Source of the DNA: Nitratireductor kimnyeongensis
Lineage (GTDB): Bacteria > Pseudomonadota > Alphaproteobacteria > Rhizobiales > Rhizobiaceae
DNA length: 64,000 nucleotides
Assembly: GCF_019891395.1 (NCBI RefSeq)
Contig: NZ_CP078143.1
Coordinates: forward strand, 1,464,001 to 1,528,000
Direction of reading: 5' to 3'
Both the position numbers and the translations under genes were made by a program. The notes beneath the pieces are model-generated. The model was given only the letters and a program-made list of their open reading frames with translations. It was not told the DNA's origin and made no database searches. Shown piece after piece: positions 36,954 through 44,945 of this stretch; the first letter of the stretch is position 1, and every line of letters begins with the position of its first letter.

Positions 36954-37847
36954 CTAAACCTGCGCGAGAATCCATGAAACGAACGCGTCCGCAGTGGGAT
37001 TCTCAACACCGAGCGGCCGCACGATGAAGTAGCTGTTCTGCGTCTTGAGAGCCGTATTTCCCACCTGAACCAGAACGCCGGAACGCAGTTCCTCTTCGAT
37101 CAGGTATGCAGGCACAAGCCCGGCCCCAAGTCCGGCAACGGCGCCGGCGATCACCATGGTGAACTGATCGAATTGCTTGCCGGGAAGTGCAGGGACGTCT
37201 TCCAACCCGGCCTCATGCATCCAGTCTCCCCAAGCTCCCGGCCTGCTCTGGAGATGAAGCAACGGCGCTTCGAGAAGATCTTCCGGGCCCCGCACCCCGT
37301 TGGTTTCTATAAATTGCGGTGATGCAACCGCAATCATCTCCTCATCGCAGAATTTGGTGAGCTGCGCATCCGGCCAGTTATCGCGCCCGAAATGAATGGC
37401 AACGTCGAAGCGTTCGTGCGCCATATCGAAAGGATTGATGCGTGCTGTAAGATTGATCCCGATTCCCGGATGCGCCTTTTCAAATCCCGGCAATCGCGGA
37501 ATAAGCCATCGGCTGGCGAAAGTCGGCAGGCTCGCCACATTGAGTGCCGCCCCCGACATCCCGGCTGCAATGGCTCGATGAAGAGTCTGGGTAATGCGGC
37601 TGAGATCGTCTTCCAGTGCATCGGCGAGATTCTTGCCGGCTGGCGTCAGAACCACACGCCGTCCGACGCGTCGGAACAGACTGAACCCGAGCGCCGTTTC
37701 CATGTCGCGAATATGGCGGCTGACGGCGCTCTGCGTCAGATTGAGTTCCTCGGCAGCCAAGGTGAAGCTCTGATGTCGCGCGGCTGATGCGAAACTGCGC
37801 AGAACGGAGAAGGACGGCAGAAAGCGCCGCGCAAACCTGTCCACCAT
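36954..37847 (-). CDS. LysR-family transcriptional regulator (GcvA-like)
   Basis: A 297-residue LysR regulator: N-terminal winged HTH 'PSFSVLRSFASAARHQSFTLAAEELNLTQSAVSRHIRDMETALGFSLFRRVGRRVVLTPAG' (residues 11-70) and a type 2 periplasmic-binding-like effector domain (about 95-295). The effector half resembles GcvA-type members. It is 183 bp upstream of the ALDH7 gene on the same strand; it may control that gene, but a divergent target is absent. Confidence 0.92.
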   Translation of the reverse strand: MVDRFARRFLPSFSVLRSFASAARHQSFTLAAEELNLTQSAVSRHIRDMETALGFSLFRRVGRRVVLTPAGKNLADALEDDLSRITQTLHRAIAAGMSGAALNVASLPTFASRWLIPRLPGFEKAHPGIGINLTARINPFDMAHERFDVAIHFGRDNWPDAQLTKFCDEEMIAVASPQFIETNGVRGPEDLLEAPLLHLQSRPGAWGDWMHEAGLEDVPALPGKQFDQFTMVIAGAVAGLGAGLVPAYLIEEELRSGVLVQVGNTALKTQNSYFIVRPLGVENPTADAFVSWILAQV

Positions 37848-37961
37848 CGTCGAATAAAGCTCCCCTATGCGACCCGCCGCAGACCTGAATGCCTTTGAAC
37901 CTTATAGCCTCGCAGAGAGCGAATTCACACATCCGGCACGAAATTCATCGGCGAGCGCCGA

Positions 37962-38993
37962 TCAGGCGTGAGCGAGGATGCTGCGAGCACTCTCTTCGTC
38001 CGTAATGAACACTGTCGGCTCAACCAGTTTCATCGCTCCGACGAGCGCCTCGATCTTGTCATCGCCACCAGAGGTCAGGATTCGCATCGGCGCCCGGCGC
38101 AGTCGGTCGACATCGACAGACATCACACGATCGTTGATCGGGTGATCCACCAATTGTCCCTCAATGTCATAGAAATGGTAAAGTATGTCTCCGACCGCGC
38201 CCTTCTCCTCCAAGGCTGCCCGAACGGCCTCGGTGAGGTAACCGCCTCGATAAAACGTGGTTGCCGAAGCCAGGCCGCCAATGGAAACGATGACCGCATC
38301 AAGCGTATCAGCCAAGGCCAGGATCTCATGCAAACCGCACCGCTCTATAAGCGCCGTTTTCGTTTCGACGCTGTCGACGACTGCAGGTGCGGGAATGAGA
38401 TAACCATCCCCTTGGAAGGCTCGTGCAAAACGCCAGGCAAATTCGGCCGGATTGAAACGTCGCGCGACACCAACGCCGCCCAGCAGCGAGATCACTCTGA
38501 AATCCGCCAGTGGCCGAGCGCGAATGAACGGCAAGGAGCCGAACAGCGTTCGACCCCAGCCGACACCAACCGACATGCCAGCCGCCATCACATCCGAGAC
38601 AAAGCTTCCTGTTGCGGCACTGATGGCGGGAATCGGGTCTGCATCGGGGTCTGAGAGCGGCGCGACAACAGCACGCTCCAGACCAAAGCGCGTTTCAAGC
38701 GCCCTCTCTATACGCGTTATCTCTGCAAGATCACCTTCGATGGTGATCTTCACCTCGTTGCGGGCGCGCGCATCGGCAAGCATGCGCACCACGCTGACCC
38801 GTCCTATGCCGAGGATTTCCGCGATTTCGTTTTGGGTCTTCTGCTCAACGAAATACATCCATGCGGCGCGCACACGCAGTCGATCCGTCTTGCTGGTGAC
38901 GCCTCCCCTGCCTGGTACGATCGCAAGCTCTCCAGAACTGGTCGTACCGGCAGGCTGCCCAGCGGACTGTTTGTGCGCCTTCGCCTTGCTCAT
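37962..38993 (-). CDS. SorC-family sugar-responsive transcriptional regulator
   Basis: A 343-residue regulator: HTH at about residues 30-60 ('YFVEQKTQNEIAEILGIGRVSVVRMLADARARNEVKI') and a SorC-type sugar-phosphate-binding domain ('VGVGWGRTLFGSLPF', 'SLLGGVG', 'DAVIVSIGGLASATTFYRGGYLT', 'MRILTSGGDDKIEALVGAMKL'). SorC proteins bind phosphorylated sugars, often as polyol operon regulators. Start 38993 (MSKAKAHKQ) has AGGA 8 nt upstream; an in-frame ATG at 39074 adds 27 non-conserved residues. It lies next to the glucitol-type PTS genes and is the likely regulator of the two operons that share the AAAACAWATGTTC operator. Confidence 0.9.
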   Translation of the reverse strand: MSKAKAHKQSAGQPAGTTSSGELAIVPGRGGVTSKTDRLRVRAAWMYFVEQKTQNEIAEILGIGRVSVVRMLADARARNEVKITIEGDLAEITRIERALETRFGLERAVVAPLSDPDADPIPAISAATGSFVSDVMAAGMSVGVGWGRTLFGSLPFIRARPLADFRVISLLGGVGVARRFNPAEFAWRFARAFQGDGYLIPAPAVVDSVETKTALIERCGLHEILALADTLDAVIVSIGGLASATTFYRGGYLTEAVRAALEEKGAVGDILYHFYDIEGQLVDHPINDRVMSVDVDRLRRAPMRILTSGGDDKIEALVGAMKLVEPTVFITDEESARSILAHA

Positions 38994-39123
38994 ATAGTCT
39001 TCCTGCGTTGTCCCCGGGACGGATACAAGCATCTCGCTTGATTTCCGGGAAGACCAAAACAATGATGTCGCCATCGGGTCAATGCCCGTTAGCGGAAAAC
39101 TGATTGCTCGAGGATACTACTTT

Positions 39124-39885
39124 ATGCTCCGGGACGCCTCGCATGAGATGGCTATTCAATTAAAGGACCGCATGCGGGACATTCGTGATTTCCTGCGTTC
39201 GCACCGGCACGAGCGGCAGGCAACAACCGCTGCGGGCAGGCATTTTGGCGACATGGAGAGTGTTCTCGGGCGCGCTGCCAGCATGATAGATGATACACTC
39301 AACCTGGCCGAAACAGCATCTCGATCCGTACTTTCCGCTACGCAGAAACACGAACTGGTCCTATGGCCGCTCAGCGATTATTTCGGCGATCAAGAGTCAG
39401 GTGAACGCGCTTTCAGGCGCCACATGTACCGCGCAGCAAGAACTCTGGCGAGAACCTTGGAGGCCGACGCCGAACCACCGGTGATTCGCGAAGCCGGCTT
39501 CACTGCAGCCCATGAAGCGCTACGCCGTCGGCAAGGCTCCATGGTGCTGGCTCTGAAGAATGCTGCCGAACCTGAAAAGAAGCATGCACTGATCGCCGGA
39601 ATGCTCGCACATCTCATTCAGGAGATCTGCCACAGCGCATTGAGCGATCAGGCAGCGCCGCCTTCCAGACAGGCTTCGAAAGCATGCATACTTGTCTTTG
39701 CACCGGGGCTCCTCACCTCGGCGCTGATGGCTTTCGGTGAGAGTCTCCCGGTTTCGGACTTATTCGACATCGCCACGCTGGCCATTTCAGCACGCCAGGA
39801 TCGGATGGCCCACAGCCTCGGGGCAGACCAACCGATCTCCGACTTGGCAGCGATCTTCGAAGCCCTGCTCATCCACCTCCCATAG
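39124..39885 (+). CDS. Hypothetical protein beside the PTS genes
   Basis: I do not recognise a family. The 253-residue product is alpha-helical and hydrophilic: 'IQLKDRMRDIRDFLRSHRHERQATTAAGRHFGDMESVLGRAASMIDDTL' followed by a helical middle part with 'YFGDQESGERAFRRHMYRAARTLARTL' and a C-terminal half of Ala/Leu-rich helices. No signal peptide or membrane segment. It is divergent from the SorC regulator and convergent with the HPr-EI gene (9 bp gap), so it is embedded in the PTS locus. Start uncertain: ATG at 39124, 39148 or 39082. A cytosolic helper or regulator of the PTS is possible, not shown. Confidence 0.65.
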   Translation: MLRDASHEMAIQLKDRMRDIRDFLRSHRHERQATTAAGRHFGDMESVLGRAASMIDDTLNLAETASRSVLSATQKHELVLWPLSDYFGDQESGERAFRRHMYRAARTLARTLEADAEPPVIREAGFTAAHEALRRRQGSMVLALKNAAEPEKKHALIAGMLAHLIQEICHSALSDQAAPPSRQASKACILVFAPGLLTSALMAFGESLPVSDLFDIATLAISARQDRMAHSLGADQPISDLAAIFEALLIHLP

Positions 39886-39893
39886 AGGTGCGA

Positions 39894-41882
39894 TCAGGCC
39901 GCTTTTTCAAGAAGCTCCGAAAGCTGCTTCTTGGTTGCCTGAATGGAAGCCGGGCTCATGCTGAGTTCCGTCAATCCCATGCGGATAAACTCGGGAATGA
40001 GATCGGAGCGCGCGGCCGCCTCGCCACACATGCCGATCTCGATACCCGCGTCCACCGCAGCCTTCGCGGCCTGCTCGACAGCAGCCATCACGGCCGGATG
40101 AGCGGCATCGTTGAGGTTGGCTACCGAGGGATTGAGGCGATCCGCGGCCATCACATACTGGGTGAGGTCGTTGGTGCCGATCGAGAAGAACGAAACTTCC
40201 TTTGCCAGAGCTGCGGCCCCAAAGACAGCAGCGGGCGTTTCGATCATGACGCCGAGCGGGAAGTCGCCATAAGCAACACCATCGGCCTTCAGCTCGGCTG
40301 CGCATTCTTCGATGAGGGCGCGCGTGCGGCGCACTTCCTCAACATCCGACACCATCGGCAGCATCACTCGCAGATTCCCGTGAACGGCGGCACGGAGAAG
40401 CGCCCGCAGCTGCACCTTGAAGATATCCGGTCTATCCAGACACATGCGGATGCCGCGCCAGCCAAGGAAGGGGTTCTCTTCTTCCGGAAACTCCACGCCG
40501 GAGATCGGCTTGTCACCGCCGATATCAAGCGTACGCACGATCACCGGATGATCCGGAAAGGCGCGGGCGAGTTCCGCATAGGTTTCCGCCTGCATGTCCT
40601 CGGAAGGCAGATGCATGTGACGCATGAAGAGAAGCTCGGTGCGGAACAGGCCAACACCCATTGCACCAGCCTCCTGGGCGGCTTCGATCTCTTCGAGCGA
40701 ACCAAGATTGGCCGCAACCTGAATAACCGTACCGTCCGCCCGCCGCGGTACCACATCCTTGTAAGCCTTGAGAGCTTCCCTTTCACGTGCGGCAGCACCG
40801 ATCATCTCGCCATAACGCGCACGAGTGTCCGCATCCGGATCGACAACAACCTGTCCCGTGTGGCCGTCGATTGCCGCCTCCTTGGCTTCACGCAACTGGT
40901 TCACCGCCTCACCAAGACCGAGCACCGCCGGAATACCATGGGTACGGGCTATGATCGCCACATGCGAGGTGGCGCCGCCATGGCCGCACACCACACCACC
41001 AAGGCGCTTGAGTGGCGCACGTGCCAGATCCCACGCACCGATGTCCTCAGCGACCAGAATTGCACCCTCGGGAATGTCGTCAAGGCGGGCGTCTTCCTGC
41101 CCGAGCAACGCCAGACATATTTGTCGCGCAATGGAATCCATGTCTTCCGCACGGGCCGCCATATAGGCATCGTCCAGCTTCCGAAACTCATCTGCCAGAT
41201 TTGACGAAGCGGCGATAACGGCGGAAACCGCGTCGAGGCCGCCATCTATGGCGGAAAGCGTCTCATCGCGCAGCGCATCATCGGAGGCTATATCACGCAG
41301 GGCTGCGACAATTCCGCGGTCACTTTCCTGCATGCCATCGGAGGCGAGCGACCGATCGAGCTTTTCCTGAAGCCGTTCCACGGCATCTTCAAAGCGTTTC
41401 TTCTCCGGGCCTATTTCCTCGGCTGAGAGCGTTTTGTTGGCAGGCACGATCTGTTGCGGAAAATGTGCAAAGACCGGACCAAGTCCAAGGCCGGCGCTGG
41501 CAGCAACACCATGCAGCCCAGCCTCATCCGCCGGGGCTTCGACATCGGTCGTCGCTTTCCGAGGAGCAGCGTCGTTCTGAGGCTCAGACTGTTGCGCCGT
41601 GCTCTCACCGGCACCCTCTTCAATTCCTGAAAGCGGGTTCTCCAGATAGGCAATGAGGGCATCGACGGCTTCTATGGCATCCGCACCCTCGGCACGAATG
41701 GAAACTTCATCGTTCTCCTTCACGCCAAGCAGCATCAGCTTGACCGAACTCTTGGCACTGACTGCCTTCTCTCCCTTGACGATCTCCACTTCACTCTCGA
41801 ACCCCTTGGCAAGGCGCACAAAGCGGGTGGCGGGGCGGGCGTGCAGGCCATCCTGCACTCGGACGATGGTCGAGCGTTCCAT
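39894..41882 (-). CDS. ptsI: HPr-Enzyme I fusion phosphotransferase
   Basis: This 662-residue protein joins two phosphocarriers. Residues 1-~85 are HPr with the active His14 in 'GLHARPATRFV' and 'SAKSSVKLMLLGVKEND'. A Pro/Ala/Glu-rich linker follows to ~120. From ~122 it is Enzyme I: active His307 in 'GGATSHVAIIARTHGIPAV', PEP-binding 'GVGLFRTELLFM', 'NPFLGWRGIRMCLD' and 'FFSIGTNDLTQYVMAADR', and the catalytic Cys in 'GMCGEAA'. It takes phosphate from PEP and passes it to EIIA (SrlB). Alphaproteobacteria usually have only the nitrogen-type PtsP system; this gene is a dedicated sugar-PTS energy-coupling unit. The stop lies 9 bp from the convergent hypothetical gene; it follows srlB by 37 bp. 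Confidence 0.95.
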   Translation of the reverse strand: MERSTIVRVQDGLHARPATRFVRLAKGFESEVEIVKGEKAVSAKSSVKLMLLGVKENDEVSIRAEGADAIEAVDALIAYLENPLSGIEEGAGESTAQQSEPQNDAAPRKATTDVEAPADEAGLHGVAASAGLGLGPVFAHFPQQIVPANKTLSAEEIGPEKKRFEDAVERLQEKLDRSLASDGMQESDRGIVAALRDIASDDALRDETLSAIDGGLDAVSAVIAASSNLADEFRKLDDAYMAARAEDMDSIARQICLALLGQEDARLDDIPEGAILVAEDIGAWDLARAPLKRLGGVVCGHGGATSHVAIIARTHGIPAVLGLGEAVNQLREAKEAAIDGHTGQVVVDPDADTRARYGEMIGAAAREREALKAYKDVVPRRADGTVIQVAANLGSLEEIEAAQEAGAMGVGLFRTELLFMRHMHLPSEDMQAETYAELARAFPDHPVIVRTLDIGGDKPISGVEFPEEENPFLGWRGIRMCLDRPDIFKVQLRALLRAAVHGNLRVMLPMVSDVEEVRRTRALIEECAAELKADGVAYGDFPLGVMIETPAAVFGAAALAKEVSFFSIGTNDLTQYVMAADRLNPSVANLNDAAHPAVMAAVEQAAKAAVDAGIEIGMCGEAAARSDLIPEFIRMGLTELSMSPASIQATKKQLSELLEKAA

Positions 41883-41919
41883 ACCGGTCTCGTGTCTTTT
41901 CTTCGATTTCGTAACGGCG

Positions 41920-42303
41920 TCAGGCGCCGATGGTGATCACAGCATCCGCCTGCAATGCCGCGATGAGCTTGTCCGGCTCTACAACAGATGCGCAAATCTC
42001 GCCAGGGCGCTCCACGGCAGTGGCACCGTTGAAATTCACCACAACGTGCCCGATCTCGCGCACCTTGTTCCAGGCAGCATCGCCCATGGCGGTGATTTCG
42101 GCGGAGACGCTCTCACCGACGCTGACACGCGTGCCGGGCACCGGCGCGTCGGTGGATGGTCCATCCTGAACCGCATGAAGAACAGAAACCTCGGCAAGTT
42201 CCTCCGGTGCACCATCAGCGAACAGAATCAGGACACCACCTTCCGCAAGATCCGCAACTTCCGGACCGACTGCGGTTATGCGCGTTTTGAGAAACACCGA
42301 CAT
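41920..42303 (-). CDS. srlB: PTS glucitol/sorbitol-type EIIA component
   Basis: A 127-residue glucitol-family EIIA. Its phosphorylated histidine is His43 in 'VSVLHAVQDG', at the same place as in E. coli SrlB. The 'FLKTRITAVGPEVADL' and 'WNKVREIGHVVVNFNGATAVERPGEI' segments are also conserved. It receives phosphate from HPr and passes it to the EIIB in SrlE. A RIME1-like element and a hairpin lie between srlE and this gene. Confidence 0.93.
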   Translation of the reverse strand: MSVFLKTRITAVGPEVADLAEGGVLILFADGAPEELAEVSVLHAVQDGPSTDAPVPGTRVSVGESVSAEITAMGDAAWNKVREIGHVVVNFNGATAVERPGEICASVVEPDKLIAALQADAVITIGA

Positions 42304-42323
42304 TCAAGAAAACTCCATGCAAC

Positions 42324-42431
42324 CTAGAGCATCGGGCCGAAAAGTGGAATCCGGTTTTCGGATTGTTCCGATACTCGTTCAATTTGTTTAGTTCGTCCTT
42401 TGTGCGCCCAGATGGACGTAAGGCGATCTAG
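42324..42431. repeat. RIME1-like rhizobial intergenic mosaic element (copy 1)
   Basis: Exactly 108 bp from CTAGAGCATCGG to GATCTAG. It contains the dyad CCGAAAA...TTTTCGG and a second dyad around CGTCC...GGACG. The start, the inner dyads and the end match the copy at 49975-50084. Length and layout fit my memory of RIME1 (108 bp, two palindromes) in rhizobia. It is inside the PTS operon between srlE and srlB and would be transcribed. Confidence 0.82.
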
Positions 42432-42443
42432 TATTCTGGAAGC

Positions 42444-42468
42444 GGCAGCCACCTGAAGGGTGGCTGCC
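42444..42468 (-). repeat. 10-bp perfect hairpin after srlE
   Basis: GGCAGCCACC (42444-42453) and GGTGGCTGCC (42459-42468) with a 5-nt loop, 11 bp past the srlE stop. No U-tract on the minus strand, so it more likely protects or tunes the membrane-component mRNA than ends it; partial termination could lower srlB-ptsI expression. Confidence 0.6.
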
Positions 42469-42479
42469 GGCTCCGATGG

Positions 42480-43490
42480 TTATAGCACCACGAGACTCAC
42501 AGCCCAGGCGAGTGCCACGGAAACAGGTCCCATGATTTGACGGCTGATCAACACAGCCGGGACGCCGATCTCGATCGTCTTGGGCTTTGCTTCACCGAGC
42601 GCGAGGCCCACTGGCACGAAGTCACAGCCCACCTGCGTGTTGTAAGCAAACAGCGCCGGCAACGCCATTGCGGGCGAAATCGTGCCATTGGCGATCTGCG
42701 GACCGATGATCGCCACGCCGATCACCTGCGCAATGACCGCACCCGGCCCGAGAATGGGCGAAAGGAACGGGAGACCGCAGATGGCCGAGATAATGAGCAG
42801 GCCGATAATGTTGTTAGCCAGCGGCCCCATAGGCTGGGCGAGTACATCGCCGATGCCCGTGTAGAGGATCAGACCGATCAGCATGGTTACGAAGGCCATG
42901 AAGGGCAACACGTTGCGGACCACCTGGTCGATGGTGCGACGGCCGGCATTGAAGAAGATGCCAACAACGCGGCCCATGACACGGCCGACACTGCTGATCA
43001 ATCCTACGAGGCCACCTTCGCTGGTCGGCGCAGGTGCTGCGGCAGAGGCCGTCGCCTCTTCGCCCGCTTCCGCTCCGCTTCCGGCGCCACCGGCAACGGT
43101 TGCGGCAGCACTTCCGTCAGCCATCTCAATGTTCTCCGGCTTCACACCGGACACATAGATGTCTTCGGTGATGAACTGGGCGAGCGGACCTGCCTGCCCA
43201 ACCGGGGTGAGGTTGACGGTTGGAATGCGTTTGCGCGGATAGACACCGCAGCGCGCGGTGCCACCACAGTCAACCACGACCACGGCCATCTCGCTCTCGA
43301 TCGGCGGGCTCTTGAAGCCATCAACCACTTCGGCGCCGGTCATGTCCGCGATGCGCTGTGCAACCGGATGGATGCCACCACCGGTGACGGAGACCACCTT
43401 GTTGCGCTGAGCCGTCGGCTCGATCACGAGCGGGCCGCCCCAGCCGGAGGAGCCTTTCGAGATCTTTACTGCTTTGTATGTTTTAGCCAT
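42480..43490 (-). CDS. srlE: PTS glucitol/sorbitol-type EIIBC component
   Basis: A 336-residue membrane protein. The N-terminal EIIB domain has 'GSSGWGGPLVIEPTAQRNKVVSVTGGGIHPVA' and the phosphocysteine region '[23 protein letters not shown]' (Cys75; the family uses the first Cys of DCGGT). An Ala/Glu-rich linker (about 125-155) leads to a membrane domain with several helices and 'LPFMAFVTMLIGLILYTGIGD', 'GLPFLSPILGPGAVIAQVIGVAIIG' and 'ALFAYNTQVGCDFVPVGLALGEAK'. It phosphorylates a polyol during transport together with SrlA. It follows srlA by 14 bp. Confidence 0.94.
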   Translation of the reverse strand: MAKTYKAVKISKGSSGWGGPLVIEPTAQRNKVVSVTGGGIHPVAQRIADMTGAEVVDGFKSPPIESEMAVVVVDCGGTARCGVYPRKRIPTVNLTPVGQAGPLAQFITEDIYVSGVKPENIEMADGSAAATVAGGAGSGAEAGEEATASAAAPAPTSEGGLVGLISSVGRVMGRVVGIFFNAGRRTIDQVVRNVLPFMAFVTMLIGLILYTGIGDVLAQPMGPLANNIIGLLIISAICGLPFLSPILGPGAVIAQVIGVAIIGPQIANGTISPAMALPALFAYNTQVGCDFVPVGLALGEAKPKTIEIGVPAVLISRQIMGPVSVALAWAVSLVVL

Positions 43491-43504
43491 ATCCTGCCCC
43501 TCCC

Positions 43505-44263
43505 CTAGAGCTCAACGCCCTGGCGGCGTGCCATGATGGCGGTGATCTTCTCGGTCAGCATGCCCTTGAGCAGAATGACGACGAGGCCGACCAGCGCGTA
43601 CCAGATGGCCACGGTGATGTGGTAACCACCGGGAACAACGCCCTGGCTCTCAAGCTCGAGAAGCGCGACGAGGATGCCGCCCCAAACGAAATATTCGCCC
43701 GGATTGATATGTGGGAACAGGCCAAGCGGCGGATGCACATAGGACACTGCAGCATCATAGAATGCCGGCTTGTGCTTTTCTTCCAGGAATGAACCGAACG
43801 TGTAAGCCATTGGATTGGTGAGGAAGAACACGGCCAGCACCGGCAAGACGGTGTAGCGTGTCAAAGCGATGCGACCGGCACTCTGGGCCAGGCCATGGAC
43901 GCGTTTCTCGCCGACCAGTTCGGTGATTGCGTAGAACGCAGTCATCAGAACGACCAGAGTCGGGATGATCCCCGTGACGAAGCCAGCGAAAACCTCGCCG
44001 CCCTTCTGGAAGATGCCGATGAAGTATTTGCCGGCGGCTGTCAGCCAACCAAGCTGCTCTTCCTGTGCGACCGAATCCAGCTTCTGCCGGAATTCCTCGA
44101 CCGAAATGTCGCTGCCAGCTTGCGCCAGCACGACGAGATCATTGGCTGCCGCTTTGGCGGCAAGCTTGCCGGTGAGTGCGGCATCACCAGCCACAGCACC
44201 AGCCAAGTGAAGCCCCTGCATGGCCGTATCGGCATGCTGAGCCATTAGTGAAATGACAGACAT
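43505..44263 (-). CDS. srlA: PTS glucitol/sorbitol-type EIIC component with N-terminal extension
   Basis: A 252-residue EIIC2-type subunit. Residues ~70-250 match SrlA: 'AAGKYFIGIFQKGGEVFAGFVTGIIPTLVVLMTAFYAITELVGEKRV', 'GRIALTRYTVLPVLAVFFLTNPMAYTFGSFLEEKHKPAFYDAAVSYVHPPLGLFPHINPGEYFVWGGI'. E. coli SrlA is only about 187 residues; here about 65 extra residues precede the first helix (Ala-rich with 'LAQAGSDISVEEFRQKLDSVAQEEQ'), probably a cytoplasmic domain. GGGAGG is 6-11 nt upstream of the start. It follows gutM by 64 bp. Confidence 0.92.
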   Translation of the reverse strand: MSVISLMAQHADTAMQGLHLAGAVAGDAALTGKLAAKAAANDLVVLAQAGSDISVEEFRQKLDSVAQEEQLGWLTAAGKYFIGIFQKGGEVFAGFVTGIIPTLVVLMTAFYAITELVGEKRVHGLAQSAGRIALTRYTVLPVLAVFFLTNPMAYTFGSFLEEKHKPAFYDAAVSYVHPPLGLFPHINPGEYFVWGGILVALLELESQGVVPGGYHITVAIWYALVGLVVILLKGMLTEKITAIMARRQGVEL

Positions 44264-44327
44264 AGTCCTCCCTCTCTCTTCTGCTCACCCCGGTGATTGA
44301 GCCCCGGTGAGCGTGCAGTCCCGTATG

Positions 44328-44765
44328 TCATGCGTTCGCTGCGGCCAGGGATTCCCGAAGTGGCGGTTCATCGCCCGCGCACGTACGGTCTATCTGTGCC
44401 ACCGCTTGGGTAATCGCCGCAGTGAGCCCCGGCTTGTCTTCACCGAATAGCGCTGGCTCGGCCCGCAGCTGATCGAGGGACATGCCCTCGAACTCCTGAT
44501 GTCGCTTGAACTTCGCGAAAACGGAGCGCCCGCTCATCGTCAGAATGCGACGAACGGAAAGATCTGGCGCGATTACCACGATGGCAATAGCGCCACGCTT
44601 CAGAAAGCGCCCATGAAAGGCGCCGGTTCCGACAAACCCGTCGGTGTATTTCTGCGTAATACCTTTGAAGACTTCAGAGTAGTGCCGCATCTGCAGCCAC
44701 ACGCCGTAGGACTGCAATGCCCATACGACCGCGAGGAGCAAAAGCCCCCATTGCCATATTGCCAT
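44328..44765 (-). CDS. gutM: GutM family transcriptional activator-like protein
   Basis: A 145-residue protein with an N-terminal membrane helix (MAIWQWGLLLLAVVWALQSYG) and the GutM domain 'QMRHYSEVFKGITQKYTDGFVGTGAFHGRFLKRGAIAIVVIAPDLSVRRILTMSGRSVFAKFKRHQEFEGMSLDQL'. In E. coli GutM (SrlM) is a positive factor for the glucitol operon; how it acts is not settled and the single membrane helix argues against a simple DNA-binding factor. GGGAGGA precedes the start by 9 nt. It is the first gene of the PTS operon gutM-srlA-srlE-srlB-ptsI. Confidence 0.88.
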   Translation of the reverse strand: MAIWQWGLLLLAVVWALQSYGVWLQMRHYSEVFKGITQKYTDGFVGTGAFHGRFLKRGAIAIVVIAPDLSVRRILTMSGRSVFAKFKRHQEFEGMSLDQLRAEPALFGEDKPGLTAAITQAVAQIDRTCAGDEPPLRESLAAANA

Positions 44766-44828
44766 CAGGCCATTCCTCCCGAAACGCTCATCCCAAGCGT
44801 ACGCACTGCAAACACCGTAATCCGGAAA

Positions 44829-44857
44829 CTAAGAACATTTGTTTTTTAAAATGTCAA
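44829..44857 (-). promoter_or_regulatory. Promoter and putative SorC operator of the PTS operon
   Basis: On the minus strand a perfect TTGACA (44852-44857 as TGTCAA on plus) is followed by AAAACAAATGTTC (44833-44845). The same 13-mer with one change occurs in the promoter of the SAF/E1/E2 operon at 51445-51457. Both are 48-80 bp upstream of the first gene and in the same orientation. The -10 box is weak (TCTTAG at 17-nt spacing), as expected of a regulated promoter. Confidence 0.65.
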
Positions 44858-44945
44858 ATTGTATATTCCCTCCCACCTGAATGCGCAGCTTATTTGATTG
44901 GAACCCGCCTGCCGCATGCTATTGTCCAGGCTAAGGAGTTCACCG

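Noticed and set aside
39082..39885. MltR-type (mannitol operon repressor) annotation for the protein beside the PTS
   Set aside because: The position suggested it, but no MltR sequence pattern could be recognised, so it is left as hypothetical.
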